Shown: positions 46,715 through 56,577 of the stretch, piece by piece
How positions within the stretch are numbered: the first letter of the stretch is position 1
Layout of the letters: every line of letters starts with the position of its first letter
Assembly (NCBI RefSeq): GCF_900450705.1
Contig: NZ_UGHK01000002.1
Span: forward strand, 1,156,970-1,220,969
Source: Avibacterium paragallinarum
GTDB taxonomy: Bacteria; Pseudomonadota; Gammaproteobacteria; Enterobacterales; Pasteurellaceae
DNA length: 64,000 nt
Reading direction: 5' to 3'
Notes under the pieces: generated by a model
What the model saw: the letters and a program-made list of their open reading frames with translations, nothing else
Database searches by the model: none
What the model was told of the DNA's origin: nothing
Program-made: the position numbers and the translations under genes

Positions 46715-46780
46715 ATAATTAGGCGAACAAAAGTGCGGTAAAAAATTACCGCACTTTTCTTACTTGATGTGCCTAATTAT
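46715..46780 (-). promoter_or_regulatory. Nested inverted repeats at the infC-rpmI junction
   Basis: Outer arms ATAATTAGGC (46715-46724) and GCCTAATTAT (46771-46780) are perfect and include the infC stop codon. Inner arms AAAAGTGCGGTAA and TTACCGCACTTTT (46729-46757) are paired USS words. The structure could act as attenuator or terminator between infC and rpmI and as part of L20 autoregulation; the role is inferred. Confidence 0.6.
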
Positions 46781-47319
46781 TTCTTTTTCGGGGCAAGCAC
46801 CATAACAGCTTGGCGACCTTCTAATTTTCCCGGTGCTGATTCAACAACAGCAATTTCAGAAAGGTCATTTTTTACACGCTCTAATACGTCTAAACCAATG
46901 TCTTGGTGAGCCATTTCCCGCCCGCGGAAACGAACGGTAACTTTAGCTTTATCCCCATCTTCTAAGAAGCGAATCAGGCTGCGTAGTTTTACCTGATAAT
47001 CGCCTTCATCTGTACCTGGACGGAATTTAATTTCCTTCACTTGTACGACTTTCTGCTTTTTCTTCTGCTCTTTTGCTGCTTTACCTTTTTCATACAGGAA
47101 TTTGCCATAGTTCATAATACGGCAAACAGGTGGCTCAGCATTTGGGCTGATTTCCACGAGATCGAGATTTACTTCTTCCGCTTTATTTAAAGCCTCTTGC
47201 AGACTGACAATTCCTGCTTGCTCACCATCTTGGTCAATCAAGCGAACTTCCTTCGCCCGAATTTCTTCGTTAATGCGATTTGGGCGATTTGTTGTTGGTA
47301 CTTTTTTTACGGTTTTAAT
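46777..47319 (-). CDS. infC: Translation initiation factor IF-3, AUU start
   Basis: Controls start-codon selection and subunit dissociation. Translating upstream of the first conventional start gives [20 protein letters not shown], which is the conserved N-terminus. It is preceded only by two ATT codons (47319 and 47322) with GAGGAATAAG before them. infC of enteric bacteria starts at AUU, so I use 47319; 47322 is possible. 180 residues. The C-terminal domain ends [12 protein letters not shown] lets IF-3 repress its own synthesis. Confidence 0.93.
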   Translation of the reverse strand: MKTVKKVPTTNRPNRINEEIRAKEVRLIDQDGEQAGIVSLQEALNKAEEVNLDLVEISPNAEPPVCRIMNYGKFLYEKGKAAKEQKKKQKVVQVKEIKFRPGTDEGDYQVKLRSLIRFLEDGDKAKVTVRFRGREMAHQDIGLDVLERVKNDLSEIAVVESAPGKLEGRQAVMVLAPKKK

Positions 47320-47487
47320 AATCTTATTCCTCTATATGATTAAAACAATTTTCTGCAACGCAGAAGAACGAAATTTCACTTGCTTTATCTAAAGCAAAAA
47401 CGGGCGAATTTTATAGCATTTATATACTTTATGCAATAGGTTATTTTACATACTAGGTGTTTTTCAAGGAACACCGATAACCTTACA

Positions 47488-48608
47488 CTAAGCCAATAAT
47501 TTATTAATGGCATTAAGTACTAAATGATATTTAGGAACAATGGAATCTATCAGCATATATTCCGTTTTTTCGTGCATATTTCCTCCTATTGGTCCTAAAC
47601 CATCAATCGTAGGACAGCCAGCTGACGAGGCGATATTTCCGTCACTTAATCCTCCCGCATTAACCCATTTAAAGGGTAATCCAATTCTTGTGCAGCCTGA
47701 GCAAATATTGCTTTAATCTTTGGTAAATTTACTTCATCAATCATAGGTGCTTCACTATTGATCAATGTTTTTTTCGTCGTAACTCCCTCAACAAAAGGAG
47801 AAGTAAGTAATTGAGTTAATTTATCTTCAAAAAATTCTATAGATTCCGGATATTTGTAACGCATTTCAATAGTTAATGAAGCATAATCAGCAATTACATT
47901 ATGTGCAGTTCCGCCATTTTTAATAACGCAGTTAAACGTATGTTGACGCTGAAAATCATTATATTTTGAAAATTCGACAATAAAGTTTGCTGCCTCAACC
48001 AAAGCGGAACGCCCTTTTTCTGGACAATTCCCAGCATGCGCTGCTATACCGAAAAACTCTATATCATAGGTTATTAATCCTTTGCGAGTCGCTACCATTG
48101 AACCATCTGCACGTGCGGGTTCCATCACAAAACAATATTTTGCTCTACGAGCATACTCGCGTATGCTTTCTTTTGCATACATTGAACCAATTTCCTCATG
48201 AGAATTAAGGTAAATCGCTATATTGTATTGTTTTAAATCCATTGCTTGAGCAATGGAAAAAGCAAGTAACCCTCCAGATTTATCATCAATAACCCCCAAT
48301 GCATTAAGTCGATTTCCCTCTACAGTAAAAGGTACGACTTGCCCTGTACCAATAGGAAACACGGTGTCCATATGAGCAATAAATAAAATATCAAACTTCT
48401 CTGCTTGTAAATTATTACTAATTAAAAGGCAATCAGCCACTTTATCTGTGTTCATTGGAATTTTTTGGTATTGTAACCCCAGCTTTTTAGCTTTTTTGAT
48501 AAACCAATTCGCAACTTGTTCAACCCCTTCAATAGAAGAAGTTGGACTTTCAATATCTGTGAGTTCCCGTAATTCAGAAATGAATTGAGATAAATGTTGT
48601 TCATTCAT
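47488..48608 (-). pseudogene. M20-family metallopeptidase, frameshifted near the C-terminus
   Basis: Zinc hydrolase resembling CPG2/PepT-type peptidases. Ligand motifs are present: LFIAHMDTVFPIGTG, LGVIDDKSGGLLAF, NSHEEIGSMY, CFVMEPARADGS. The first frame stops after LDYPLNGLMRED (47646). A shifted frame continues WVNAGGLSDGNIASSAGCPT to LNAINKLLA and TAG at 47488. One extra A in TTTAAATGG near 47670 restores it. The start is set at 48608 (MNEQHLSQ) after AGGAAG. Downstream of yjiG in one operon; may be a sequencing error. Confidence 0.85.
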
Positions 48609-48619
48609 AAATATCTTCC

Positions 48620-49072
48620 TTAAATGATAAATCTCATCACAAGCATCGCTAAATAAGCATTGATCATACAAATACCAAATAACACTAAATAATGTTTTCC
48701 AGGTACACCCAACACGCCTAAAACACGTCCCATATATTGAACTGTCGATCCCACCAAAGCCATTCCAGGTAACAAAATAGCTATATCTGCTGCCCCCAAT
48801 GAACCAGCTTGGACAAGTGCAACTAAAACGCCAGCAGCACCGCCCCAGCTTAAAAATGCGGCAAGAAACACAGCGATAGATTCCCCTGGCAAGCCAAGTG
48901 GAGCCATAATAAATCCAACATATTCACCTAACAATTTTAATAATCCAGAAGCATTTAGAATATAAATAATCACAAATGCCATTAATACATTTGGGATTGT
49001 GCTATGAATAGCAATATTCCAACCTTTTCTTGCACCATCAATAAAAATATCGGTAATCAACTTATTACTCAT
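48620..49072 (-). CDS. yjiG: YjiG-family membrane protein (nucleoside-recognition/SpmB-like)
   Basis: About 150 residues with four to five hydrophobic segments. The start is MSNKLITDIFIDGARKGWNI after AAGGAGA. The family text LSWGGAAGVLVALVQAG and MALVGSTVQYMGRVLG fits YjiG. In E. coli yjiH-yjiG precede the dipeptidase iadA; here an M20 peptidase takes that place, which suggests transport of a small peptide or its product. Substrate unknown. Confidence 0.85.
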   Translation of the reverse strand: MSNKLITDIFIDGARKGWNIAIHSTIPNVLMAFVIIYILNASGLLKLLGEYVGFIMAPLGLPGESIAVFLAAFLSWGGAAGVLVALVQAGSLGAADIAILLPGMALVGSTVQYMGRVLGVLGVPGKHYLVLFGICMINAYLAMLVMRFII

Positions 49073-49708
49073 ACTTTTCTCCTTCATCTTCTTTCACAAA
49101 CTTTTTCACATATAAACGCATTAAATTCGCACCAAATAATTTAAAGAGAAAAATAATGCCAAGACACATCGCAACAGAAATAGGGGCTGTCATTCCGTTT
49201 TTGTCTGTCAACAGTAAGAGCGGAGCAAAAGAGGCAAGGAAATTAGTAAGCATCGCTCCAGCGCTAAATTGAAAGGCTGCAAAAATCAGCAGCTCTCTAT
49301 AAGTAATCTTACCCTCATCATACAAAGATTTTGTTGTAGAGCTACCGGCATCAGTACTTTGTGTACTCGCAATAAGAGAAATTGAACAATTTCCAGGAAT
49401 ACCAATTAAAGGTTTTAATATAGGGCTTAACCATTTAGATGCTGCGAATAAAGCACCAAAGTGTTCAAAAATAGCAACAAAACCTAACGCAAGCATTACA
49501 CTTGGAATTAATGTCAATGCAAAAAGAAACCCTCCTTTTGCCCCACACCACCAGAAGTTTTTAGCCATTCGGGAAAATGTCCGGTAAGCTTACCAAAATC
49601 AAAGATCCCTCCTAGCATCTCTTTTGCAAATCCACCAAAAAAGATAATGGCACAAACCAGTGATATAGTTCCAATAACCAATGATTTAAAATCTCTACGC
49701 TCTGTCAT
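49065..49708 (-). pseudogene. yjiH: YjiH-family membrane protein, frameshifted
   Basis: Frame one starts MTERRDFKSLVIGTISLVCA at 49708 and goes out of frame after LKTSGGVG. The second frame continues AKGGFLFALTLIPSVMLALG to the end at 49065. GTGGGGCAAAAGG near 49540 has four G; five restores a continuous protein of about 213 residues. All expected membrane segments are then present. First gene of the operon under a CRP site. Sequencing error is a serious alternative. Confidence 0.85.
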
Positions 49709-49768
49709 ATATACTCCCTATTAGTTATTCAAGATAGGTAAAACATACACTAAAGCACAAAATAAAAC

Positions 49769-49784
49769 TGTGATAACTATCACA
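49769..49784. promoter_or_regulatory. CRP binding site upstream of yjiH
   Basis: TGTGATAACTATCACA matches TGTGA-N6-TCACA exactly, with its centre about 68 bases before the yjiH start. Suggests the yjiH-yjiG-peptidase operon is induced on carbon limitation. Confidence 0.82.
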
Positions 49785-49792
49785 AAAAATGC

Positions 49793-49831
49793 AAAAAAAA
49801 AACGACCGCACTTTTATAAAGTGCGATCGTT
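49793..49831 (-). terminator. Terminator after dnaJ
   Basis: AACGACCGCACTTT (49801-49814) pairs with AAAGTGCGATCGTT with one mismatch. On the minus strand a run of T follows. Built on paired USS words. Confidence 0.88.
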
Positions 49832-49897
49832 CTCAATCTAAATAAGACAATAATCAAAAACGTGTTTAATTAATTGCCACCTTTGTTAATTTAAAAA

Positions 49898-51034
49898 TTA
49901 TTTTCCTAAATTATCAAAGAATTTCTTCACACCATCAAGGAAGCTAGAAGATTTCGGACGGTGTTTTTTGCCACCCTCTAAACTTTCTTCCAATTTTCTT
50001 AATAGCTCTTTTTGTTCTTCGTTGAGCTTCACAGGCGTTTCCACCACCACTTTACAGATTAAATCACCGGCATAGCCGCTGCGTGGTGAAGAAACACCTT
50101 TACCGCGTAAACGCAACAATTTGCCCGTTTGGGTTTCCGCTGGGATTTTAACTTTCAAGCGACCATCTAATGTCGGCACTTCAATTTCTCCGCCAAGGGC
50201 GGCCATTGTGAAGCTAATCGGTACTTCGCAATATAGATTATTGCCATCACGCTCAAAAATATGATGATCTTTAACGTGAATCACCACATATAAATCGCCT
50301 GCTGGTGCACCGAACTCCCCTGCTGCTCCCTCTCCCGCTAAACGTAGCTGGTTTCCCGTATCCACGCCTGCTGGAATATTGACGGAAAGATTTTTTTGTT
50401 TTTGTACACGCCCTTCGCCGTGGCATTTTTTACAAGGTTTTTCAATTTTCTTCCCTGTGCCGTGGCAAGTTGGACACACTTGTTCAGTAACAAAAAAGCC
50501 TTGCTGACGACGCACTCGACCCGCACCGTGGCACGTTGGACAGGTTTCCACTTTGGAATCTTTTTCAGCTCCTGTACCGTGGCAATGATCACATTCCGCT
50601 AAGGTATTAATACGAATCTCTTTTTTCGTGCCTTTTACTGCTTCTTCAAGGGTGATTTCAATATCGTAACGTAAATCTTCGCCACGCACTACCCGCTGAC
50701 GCGAACGCCCGCCGCCGAAAATGTCACCGAACATATCACCAAAAATATCACCGAAATCCGCACCACTAAAGCCGCCGAAGCCCCCTGCTCCGCCACCAAA
50801 TCCGCCTTGTTCAAAGGCTTGGTGTCCATATTGATCATATGCAGCACGTTTTTCTTTATCACCTAGAATTTCATAGGCTTCTTGCACTTCTTTGAATTTC
50901 TCCGCCGCGTCTTTGTCCCCTTGATTGCGGTCAGGGTGCAACTTCATTGCAAGGCGTTTGTAGGCTTTTTTAATCGCTTTCTCGTCAGCCCCACGTTCAA
51001 CGCCAAGCACTTCATAATAATCTCGTTTTGCCAT
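49898..51034 (-). CDS. dnaJ: Chaperone DnaJ
   Basis: Hsp40 co-chaperone that loads substrates on DnaK and stimulates its ATPase. 378 residues. J domain with HPD in [20 protein letters not shown] (residues about 31-50), Gly/Phe-rich linker [19 protein letters not shown], four zinc motifs ([32 protein letters not shown]), then the substrate-binding domain. 66 bases after dnaK. Confidence 0.98.
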   Translation of the reverse strand: MAKRDYYEVLGVERGADEKAIKKAYKRLAMKLHPDRNQGDKDAAEKFKEVQEAYEILGDKEKRAAYDQYGHQAFEQGGFGGGAGGFGGFSGADFGDIFGDMFGDIFGGGRSRQRVVRGEDLRYDIEITLEEAVKGTKKEIRINTLAECDHCHGTGAEKDSKVETCPTCHGAGRVRRQQGFFVTEQVCPTCHGTGKKIEKPCKKCHGEGRVQKQKNLSVNIPAGVDTGNQLRLAGEGAAGEFGAPAGDLYVVIHVKDHHIFERDGNNLYCEVPISFTMAALGGEIEVPTLDGRLKVKIPAETQTGKLLRLRGKGVSSPRSGYAGDLICKVVVETPVKLNEEQKELLRKLEESLEGGKKHRPKSSSFLDGVKKFFDNLGK

Positions 51035-51100
51035 TGTTATCCTTTTTATACGCTAAAAGGGCATATTGCTATGCCCTTTAATTTTATAATTGAAAATCAA

Positions 51101-52999
51101 TTATTTATTATCTTTCACTTCTTCAAACTCAGCATCTACCACATCATCGTTGCCGTTTTGTTGTGGTTGTGCATCGGCTTGACCTTGTTGCTGTGCCGCT
51201 TGCATTAGTTTTTGCGAAGCCTGCACTAAGGCTTGGATTTTCGCTTCAATTTCTGCTTTATCTTCACCTTTTGCTGCGGTTTCAAGTTCGCTTACCGCTG
51301 CTTCAATCGGTGCTTTGTCTTCTGCAGATAATTTATCACCCACTTCGCTTAACTGTTTGCGTGTGCTGTGAACAAGGTGATCAGCTTGGTTACGCGCTTG
51401 AACTAATTCTTCAAATTTACGGTCAGCTTCTGCATTGGCTTCTGCATCACGCACCATTTGTTGGATTTCATCTTCGCTTAAACCAGATGACGCTTTAATG
51501 GTAATTTGTTGTTCTTTACCTGTACCTTTATCTTTCGCTGAAACGTGGATAATACCGTCCGCGTCAATATCAAAAGTTACTTCAATTTGTGGCATACCGC
51601 GTGGTGCAGGGTTAATACCTTCTAGGTTAAATTGACCTAGCGATTTGTTGGCAGACGCTTGTTTACGCTCACCTTGTAACACGTGAATGGTTACTGCACT
51701 TTGGTTATCTTCAGCGGTTGAGAACACTTGTGATTTCTTCGTTGGAATCGTTGTGTTTTTCTCAATTAAGGTAGTCATCACGCCACCCATTGTTTCGATA
51801 CCTAATGAAAGCGGGGTTACGTCTAATAACAATACGTCTTTCACATCACCTGCTAATACACCACCTTGAATTGCCGCACCGATTGCAACAGCTTCATCAG
51901 GGTTCACATCTTTACGAGGCTCTTTGCCAAAGAACTCAGCCACTTTTTGTTGTACTAATGGCATACGAGTTTGACCACCTACTAAGATCACGTCATCAAT
52001 GTCTGATACGCTTAAACCTGCATCTTTCAATGCCACTTTTACAGGCTCTAATGAGCGTGCTACTAAATCTTCTACTAAGGCTTCTAATTTCGCACGAGTT
52101 AATTTAATGTTTAAGTGTTTTGGCCCTGTTGCATCTGCAGTGATGTAAGGTAAGTTCACATCAGTTTGTTGTGCTGAAGAAAGTTCGATTTTCGCTTTCT
52201 CTGCCGCTTCTTTCAAACGTTGCATTGCAAGTGGATCGTTGCGTAAATCAACACCTTGCTCTTTTTTGAACTCATCAACTAAGTAGTTAATTACACGGTT
52301 ATCGAAGTCTTCACCACCTAAGTGAGTATCACCATTGGTTGCTAATACTTCAAAGGTTTTTTCGCCATCTACTTCATCAATTTCGATGATAGATAAGTCA
52401 AATGTACCACCACCTAAGTCATATACCGCAATAGTGTGGTTGCCTTTACCTTTGTCTAAACCATAAGCAAGTGCTGCTGCTGTTGGTTCGTTAATAATAC
52501 GTTTAACATCTAAACCTGCAATACGGCCTGCATCTTTGGTTGCTTGACGTTGTGCATCGTTGAAGTAAGCAGGTACGGTAATTACAGCTTCAGTGACTGG
52601 CTCACCTAAGAAATCTTCTGCTGTTTTCTTCATTTTTTTCAACACTTCAGCAGAAATTTGCGGTGGTGCCATTTTTTCATCTTTCACTTCAACCCACGCA
52701 TCGCCGTTGTCTGCTTTCACAATGCTAAATGGCATAATGTTCACATCACGTTGTACTTCTTGATCTTCAAAACGACGACCGATTAAACGTTTGATTGCAA
52801 ATAAAGTATTTTTTGGATTTGTTACTGCTTGACGTTTCGCAGGCTGACCTACTAAGGTTTCGCCATCATTTGTATAAGCAATAATTGACGGAGTTGTACG
52901 ATCCCCTTCCGCATTTTCAATAACACGCGGTTTGTCGCCGTCCATTACAGCCACACAAGAGTTTGTTGTACCTAAGTCAATACCAATAATTTTTCCCAT
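51101..52999 (-). CDS. dnaK: Chaperone DnaK (Hsp70)
   Basis: ATP-driven chaperone. 632 residues. The N-terminal ATPase domain has [37 protein letters not shown] and [11 protein letters not shown]. The substrate domain follows the linker [19 protein letters not shown]. The C-terminal tail ends with the acidic motif [13 protein letters not shown]. First gene of dnaK-dnaJ behind a heat-shock promoter. Confidence 0.99.
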   Translation of the reverse strand: MGKIIGIDLGTTNSCVAVMDGDKPRVIENAEGDRTTPSIIAYTNDGETLVGQPAKRQAVTNPKNTLFAIKRLIGRRFEDQEVQRDVNIMPFSIVKADNGDAWVEVKDEKMAPPQISAEVLKKMKKTAEDFLGEPVTEAVITVPAYFNDAQRQATKDAGRIAGLDVKRIINEPTAAALAYGLDKGKGNHTIAVYDLGGGTFDLSIIEIDEVDGEKTFEVLATNGDTHLGGEDFDNRVINYLVDEFKKEQGVDLRNDPLAMQRLKEAAEKAKIELSSAQQTDVNLPYITADATGPKHLNIKLTRAKLEALVEDLVARSLEPVKVALKDAGLSVSDIDDVILVGGQTRMPLVQQKVAEFFGKEPRKDVNPDEAVAIGAAIQGGVLAGDVKDVLLLDVTPLSLGIETMGGVMTTLIEKNTTIPTKKSQVFSTAEDNQSAVTIHVLQGERKQASANKSLGQFNLEGINPAPRGMPQIEVTFDIDADGIIHVSAKDKGTGKEQQITIKASSGLSEDEIQQMVRDAEANAEADRKFEELVQARNQADHLVHSTRKQLSEVGDKLSAEDKAPIEAAVSELETAAKGEDKAEIEAKIQALVQASQKLMQAAQQQGQADAQPQQNGNDDVVDAEFEEVKDNK

Positions 53000-53046
53000 A
53001 ATATGTTTTCTCCTAATAAAATTCGGTTAATTTGTTTACGCTTGAT

Positions 53047-53075
53047 TAAATTGGGCTGGCTTTCATAATTTCAAG
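53047..53075 (-). promoter_or_regulatory. Sigma-32 (heat shock) promoter of dnaK
   Basis: On the minus strand a perfect -35 CTTGAAA (53075-53069), a 13-base spacer and CCCAATTTA (53055-53047) resemble the RpoH consensus CTTGAAA / CCCCATNTA. The -10 lies about 48 bases before the dnaK start. Confidence 0.7.
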
Positions 53076-53288
53076 TGCAATTTTGCAAATTTTTTGCATT
53101 TTTTCACACGCGAATAAAATTCAAAGTGTGGTAGAAAATTTTCACATTTTGCAGCCCAACTCACTGATGGAAGTAAAATGTTGGTCGAAAGAGAAATTTC
53201 AAGGGCAGTAATGAAAAAATTTTCTTATGTTGAAATTTTGTACTCTTGTAAAATAAAGTTTGTTAAATAAAAAAAATAGAGAAACTTA

Positions 53289-53336
53289 CACCGCACTTTA
53301 TTTTTATGCTTAGTTCCAAAATAATAAAGTACGGTG
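53289..53336 (-). terminator. Terminator after znuB
   Basis: CACCGCACTTTATT (53289-53302) pairs with AATAAAGTACGGTG (53323-53336) with one mismatch. A USS pair in which one copy carries a substitution (AAGTACGGT). Confidence 0.75.
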
Positions 53337-53342
53337 CATTGT

Positions 53343-54128
53343 TTACGATTTTTCTCTTTTAAATAAAGAAAACAGAAATAAAAAAGTCGCACTAATTACC
53401 ACAGAAGGGCCTGCTGCGGTGTTGTAGAAAGCGGAGAGCATTAAGCCAAATGATACGGCAAGAATGCTGGTGATGACGCCAATCGCTACCATCGCTTCTG
53501 GGGTGCGGGCAAAACGCCGTGCAGTGGCGGCGGGGATAATCAGCAAAGAAGTGATGATTAACGCACCAACAAACTTCATACTTAAGGCAATGGTTAAGGC
53601 GGTTAAAATCATTAATACAAAACGCATTTTACGAATGTTAATACCTTCTACTTGTGCAAGCTCTAGGCTAACGGTGGTGGAAAGTAGCGGTTTCCAGTAA
53701 TACCACAAGCAGCCCACCACCACGAGAACGCCAATGGCGATAAGATAAAGATCCTCATAGCTAATCGCCAGTAGATCGCCAAATAAATAATTCATTAAAT
53801 CCACCCGAACATTTTGCAGTAACCCCACGGTTACTACGCCTAAAGAGAGGCAACTGTGTGCAATAATGCCAAGCAGGGTATCCACGGAAAATTGCGTGTT
53901 GCTTTCTAGCCAAACCATTCCTAAGGCGAGCAAAAGAGTGAGAATTAAAATGGTTAGGTAAGGATCAACTTGTAAAAATATCCCGATTGCCACACCTAGC
54001 AAAGCAGAATGGGAAAGCGTATCGCCAAAATATGCCATTCTTCTCCATACTACAAATGCACCTAAAGGTGCGGTAATAAAAGATAACAAAATGCCACTCA
54101 ACCACGCGGGAAATAAAATCTCAAACAT
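53343..54128 (-). CDS. znuB: Zinc ABC transporter permease
   Basis: Membrane component of the ZnuABC high-affinity zinc importer. 261 residues with about eight hydrophobic segments; N-terminus MFEILFPAWLSGILLSFITA and motifs GDTLSHSALLGVAIG and SLLIIPAATARRFA as in ZnuB. It lies 12 bases after znuC. znuA is not adjacent. Confidence 0.94.
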   Translation of the reverse strand: MFEILFPAWLSGILLSFITAPLGAFVVWRRMAYFGDTLSHSALLGVAIGIFLQVDPYLTILILTLLLALGMVWLESNTQFSVDTLLGIIAHSCLSLGVVTVGLLQNVRVDLMNYLFGDLLAISYEDLYLIAIGVLVVVGCLWYYWKPLLSTTVSLELAQVEGINIRKMRFVLMILTALTIALSMKFVGALIITSLLIIPAATARRFARTPEAMVAIGVITSILAVSFGLMLSAFYNTAAGPSVVISATFLFLFSLFKREKS

Positions 54129-54140
54129 TGTTTCCTCTCT

Positions 54141-54950
54141 TTAATGGCGGTGATGTTCGCATTGCGTTGGGGTGATTTCCTTTCCGCAGCACACATCACC
54201 GTGAATATTGTGTTTATGATTATGATGATGGGTATAAAGGGCGATATTGTGCGACAACTGGTTGCCAAAATAATGTCTAAACGTCGGATCATTTGACACG
54301 ATTTCAGGCGTACCAGCACAACAAATATGTTGGTTAATACACAGCACTTCATTGGTGTCTGCCATCACGATATGCAGATCGTGCGATACCATCAAAATCG
54401 CACAATTCAGCTGTTTTCGTGTTTGATGAATGAGCTGATAAAGCTCTGCCTGCCCAGCAATATCCACCCCTTGAGTAGGTTCATCAAGCACCAACAAATT
54501 CGGTTTATTCAAAATTGCTCTGGCTAACAACACCCGTTGCATTTCGCCTCCTGATAGCTTTTGCATTGCATTTTGCTTTAAATGGGAAATAGAAAGGAGA
54601 GCTAACGCAGCTTCAATTTCAGATTTGCTTACGCCTTTTTTTAGTGCAAGAAATTTTTCTACGGTTAAAGGCAGGCTATGGTCAAGGTGAATTTTTTGCG
54701 GCACATAGCCAATACGCACATTATTGTGATAAATCACTTCGCCCGAACTTGGCTTAATCAATTTAAGTAAAACTTTGAGTAAAGTGGATTTCCCGCCGCC
54801 ATTCGGACCAACAATGGTGATCACAGAATCGGGATAAAGAGATAAATTGATATTTTGTAAAATATTTCTTTGTTCAAATTGAACGTTGATATTTTTTAGC
54901 TCAATTAAAAGAGGCTTAATTCTATGAATTTGCATTTTATCTCTATACAT
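54141..54950 (-). CDS. znuC: Zinc ABC transporter ATP-binding protein
   Basis: ATPase of the zinc importer. 269 residues; the start may be the ATG at 54935. Walker A is [16 protein letters not shown], the signature is [16 protein letters not shown], Walker B is [12 protein letters not shown], and the H-loop is [10 protein letters not shown]. The C-terminal 40 residues are histidine-rich ([21 protein letters not shown]) with a CC pair and could bind zinc. No convincing Zur box seen upstream. Confidence 0.95.
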   Translation of the reverse strand: MYRDKMQIHRIKPLLIELKNINVQFEQRNILQNINLSLYPDSVITIVGPNGGGKSTLLKVLLKLIKPSSGEVIYHNNVRIGYVPQKIHLDHSLPLTVEKFLALKKGVSKSEIEAALALLSISHLKQNAMQKLSGGEMQRVLLARAILNKPNLLVLDEPTQGVDIAGQAELYQLIHQTRKQLNCAILMVSHDLHIVMADTNEVLCINQHICCAGTPEIVSNDPTFRHYFGNQLSHNIALYTHHHNHKHNIHGDVCCGKEITPTQCEHHRH

Positions 54951-55113
54951 TATGAAAAATTGGCTTAAAATAGCTCATTTTGCCATACTTAACAAGTTAA
55001 ATGCAGAATTTATGCGTTATTCTAAATACAATTTAACTAAAATTAATCAATGAATTTTTAGGCTCTTTTGGGGTCATAAAAACATAGAATAAATGATAAA
55101 AGGATTATAGGTA

Positions 55114-56523
55114 GTGCAGCATATAAAATTAGCTAGAGATAGACGAAAAAGAAAATCACAAATAAAAGCTATCGCCTTCGTTCTAGCAATATTATCTATT
55201 CTAATAGGTATCGTTTTTAGTGTAAAAGATAATGTTGAGCCAAATACATTCACACTTTCCTCTGATGAAATGCAATATAAATATCTAACACCTGAAAACG
55301 ATAATGTATCAGAGGGCTCAAAAATACATTCGGGCTTCAAACTTGACGATGCAACCTCATATGATGAGCTACAAAATCAAGAAGATGAGACCGCTCTATC
55401 TTCATTGCCTGAAAATGCTAGAAATGCAGTATATGATTTACTTAATGTCGCTGATCAAGCTATACGAATAAAAGAACAATATTCCCATACCGTTGTTCAA
55501 GGTGAAAAACTCCAGGATATTCTAGGGCAAGCTGGGTTAGAAGATAATGTCAGTCAAACTCTTATTTCACTTGATCCAGAGTTAAATAAATTAAAAGCTG
55601 GGCAACAATTTTACTGGTCTATAAATAAAGAAGGAGAATTAGAATACCTAAACTGGCTAGTTTCGCAGAAAGAAGAACGTATTTATGAGCGAACAAATGA
55701 TGATAAATTTAAACGCCAAGTTATAAAAAAACAAAGTATTTGGAAAAAGGAAATTTTAAAAGGCGAAATAAAAGGTTCTTTTTCCGCAAGCCTAAAAGCC
55801 CAAGAAATAAACTCAAAACAGATAAATCAGTTAAGTACGGCTCTTCAATGGCAAATTAGTATGAAAAAACTTAAAGCAGGAGATAAATTTGCCCTACTCA
55901 TTTCTCGAGAGTATTTGGATAACAAATTAACGGGACAAGGCAATGTTGAAGCTATTCACATAAAGACTAATGGTCAAAGTTATTACGCCATTCAATCAAA
56001 TAATGGGCGATATTATAACCAAAAGGGAGAAACATTAGGAAAAGGATTCGCAAGATACCCTATGCAGCGGCAAGCTCGAGTTTCTTCTCCCTTTAACCCA
56101 AATAGACGGCATCCCGTCACAGGAAAAATTAGCCCACACAAAGGGGTAGATTTCTCAATGGCTATTGGTACACCGATTATTGCCCCTGCTGATGGAATTG
56201 TCGAAAAAGTTGCTTATCAAGCCAATGGGGCAGGTAACTACATTATGCTTCGTCATGGACGAGAATACCAAACAATTTATATGCATTTAAGTAAGCCGTT
56301 AGTCAAAAATGGGCAATCCGTAAAACGTGGACAACGTATTGCATTATCAGGGAACACTGGGCGTTCAACAGGCCCACATTTGCATTATGAATTTCATATT
56401 AATGGCAGACCTGTAAATCCACTCACGGTGAAATTACCAGGAACCAGCAGTCAAATGTCTAACGAAGAGAGAAAAAAATTCTTAATAAAAGCGAAAGAAG
56501 TAAAACGAGTATTAAAAATATAA
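55114..56523 (+). CDS. mepM: M23 murein DD-endopeptidase, MepM-like
   Basis: Periplasmic zinc endopeptidase that cuts peptidoglycan cross-links during wall growth. 469 residues, GTG start. One N-terminal membrane anchor (residues about 18-37) follows a basic stretch. An OapA/LysM-like region near [19 protein letters not shown] precedes the LytM domain with [20 protein letters not shown] and [14 protein letters not shown] (zinc ligands). Divergent from znuC; in E. coli mepM neighbours znuA. Confidence 0.9.
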   Translation: MQHIKLARDRRKRKSQIKAIAFVLAILSILIGIVFSVKDNVEPNTFTLSSDEMQYKYLTPENDNVSEGSKIHSGFKLDDATSYDELQNQEDETALSSLPENARNAVYDLLNVADQAIRIKEQYSHTVVQGEKLQDILGQAGLEDNVSQTLISLDPELNKLKAGQQFYWSINKEGELEYLNWLVSQKEERIYERTNDDKFKRQVIKKQSIWKKEILKGEIKGSFSASLKAQEINSKQINQLSTALQWQISMKKLKAGDKFALLISREYLDNKLTGQGNVEAIHIKTNGQSYYAIQSNNGRYYNQKGETLGKGFARYPMQRQARVSSPFNPNRRHPVTGKISPHKGVDFSMAIGTPIIAPADGIVEKVAYQANGAGNYIMLRHGREYQTIYMHLSKPLVKNGQSVKRGQRIALSGNTGRSTGPHLHYEFHINGRPVNPLTVKLPGTSSQMSNEERKKFLIKAKEVKRVLKI

Positions 56524-56528
56524 AAAAT

Positions 56529-56577
56529 AAAGTGCGGTATATTTTTGCTATTATCTTATATTCCGCACTTTTTTTTA
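56529..56577. terminator. USS-paired terminator between mepM and ubiD
   Basis: AAAGTGCGG (56529-56538 region) and CCGCACTTT (56563-56571) are inverted with a 24-base loop, followed by a long T run on the plus strand. It serves mepM and may also serve ubiD. Confidence 0.78.

Larger units (their letters stand above)
53000..53342. other. Control region between znuB and dnaK
   Basis: 343 bases, AT-rich, no gene. It contains one good and one weaker sigma-32-type promoter for dnaK and the znuB terminator. The weaker element has CTTGAAA as the complement of 53197-53203 and a poor -10. Confidence 0.7.

Noticed and set aside
51101..52999. Several open frames of 60-110 codons opposite dnaK
   Set aside because: Common shadows of a highly codon-biased gene; no independent evidence.
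54951..55113. Zur box between znuC and the mepM-like gene
   Set aside because: No sequence close to the Zur palindrome could be found, although zinc regulation is likely.
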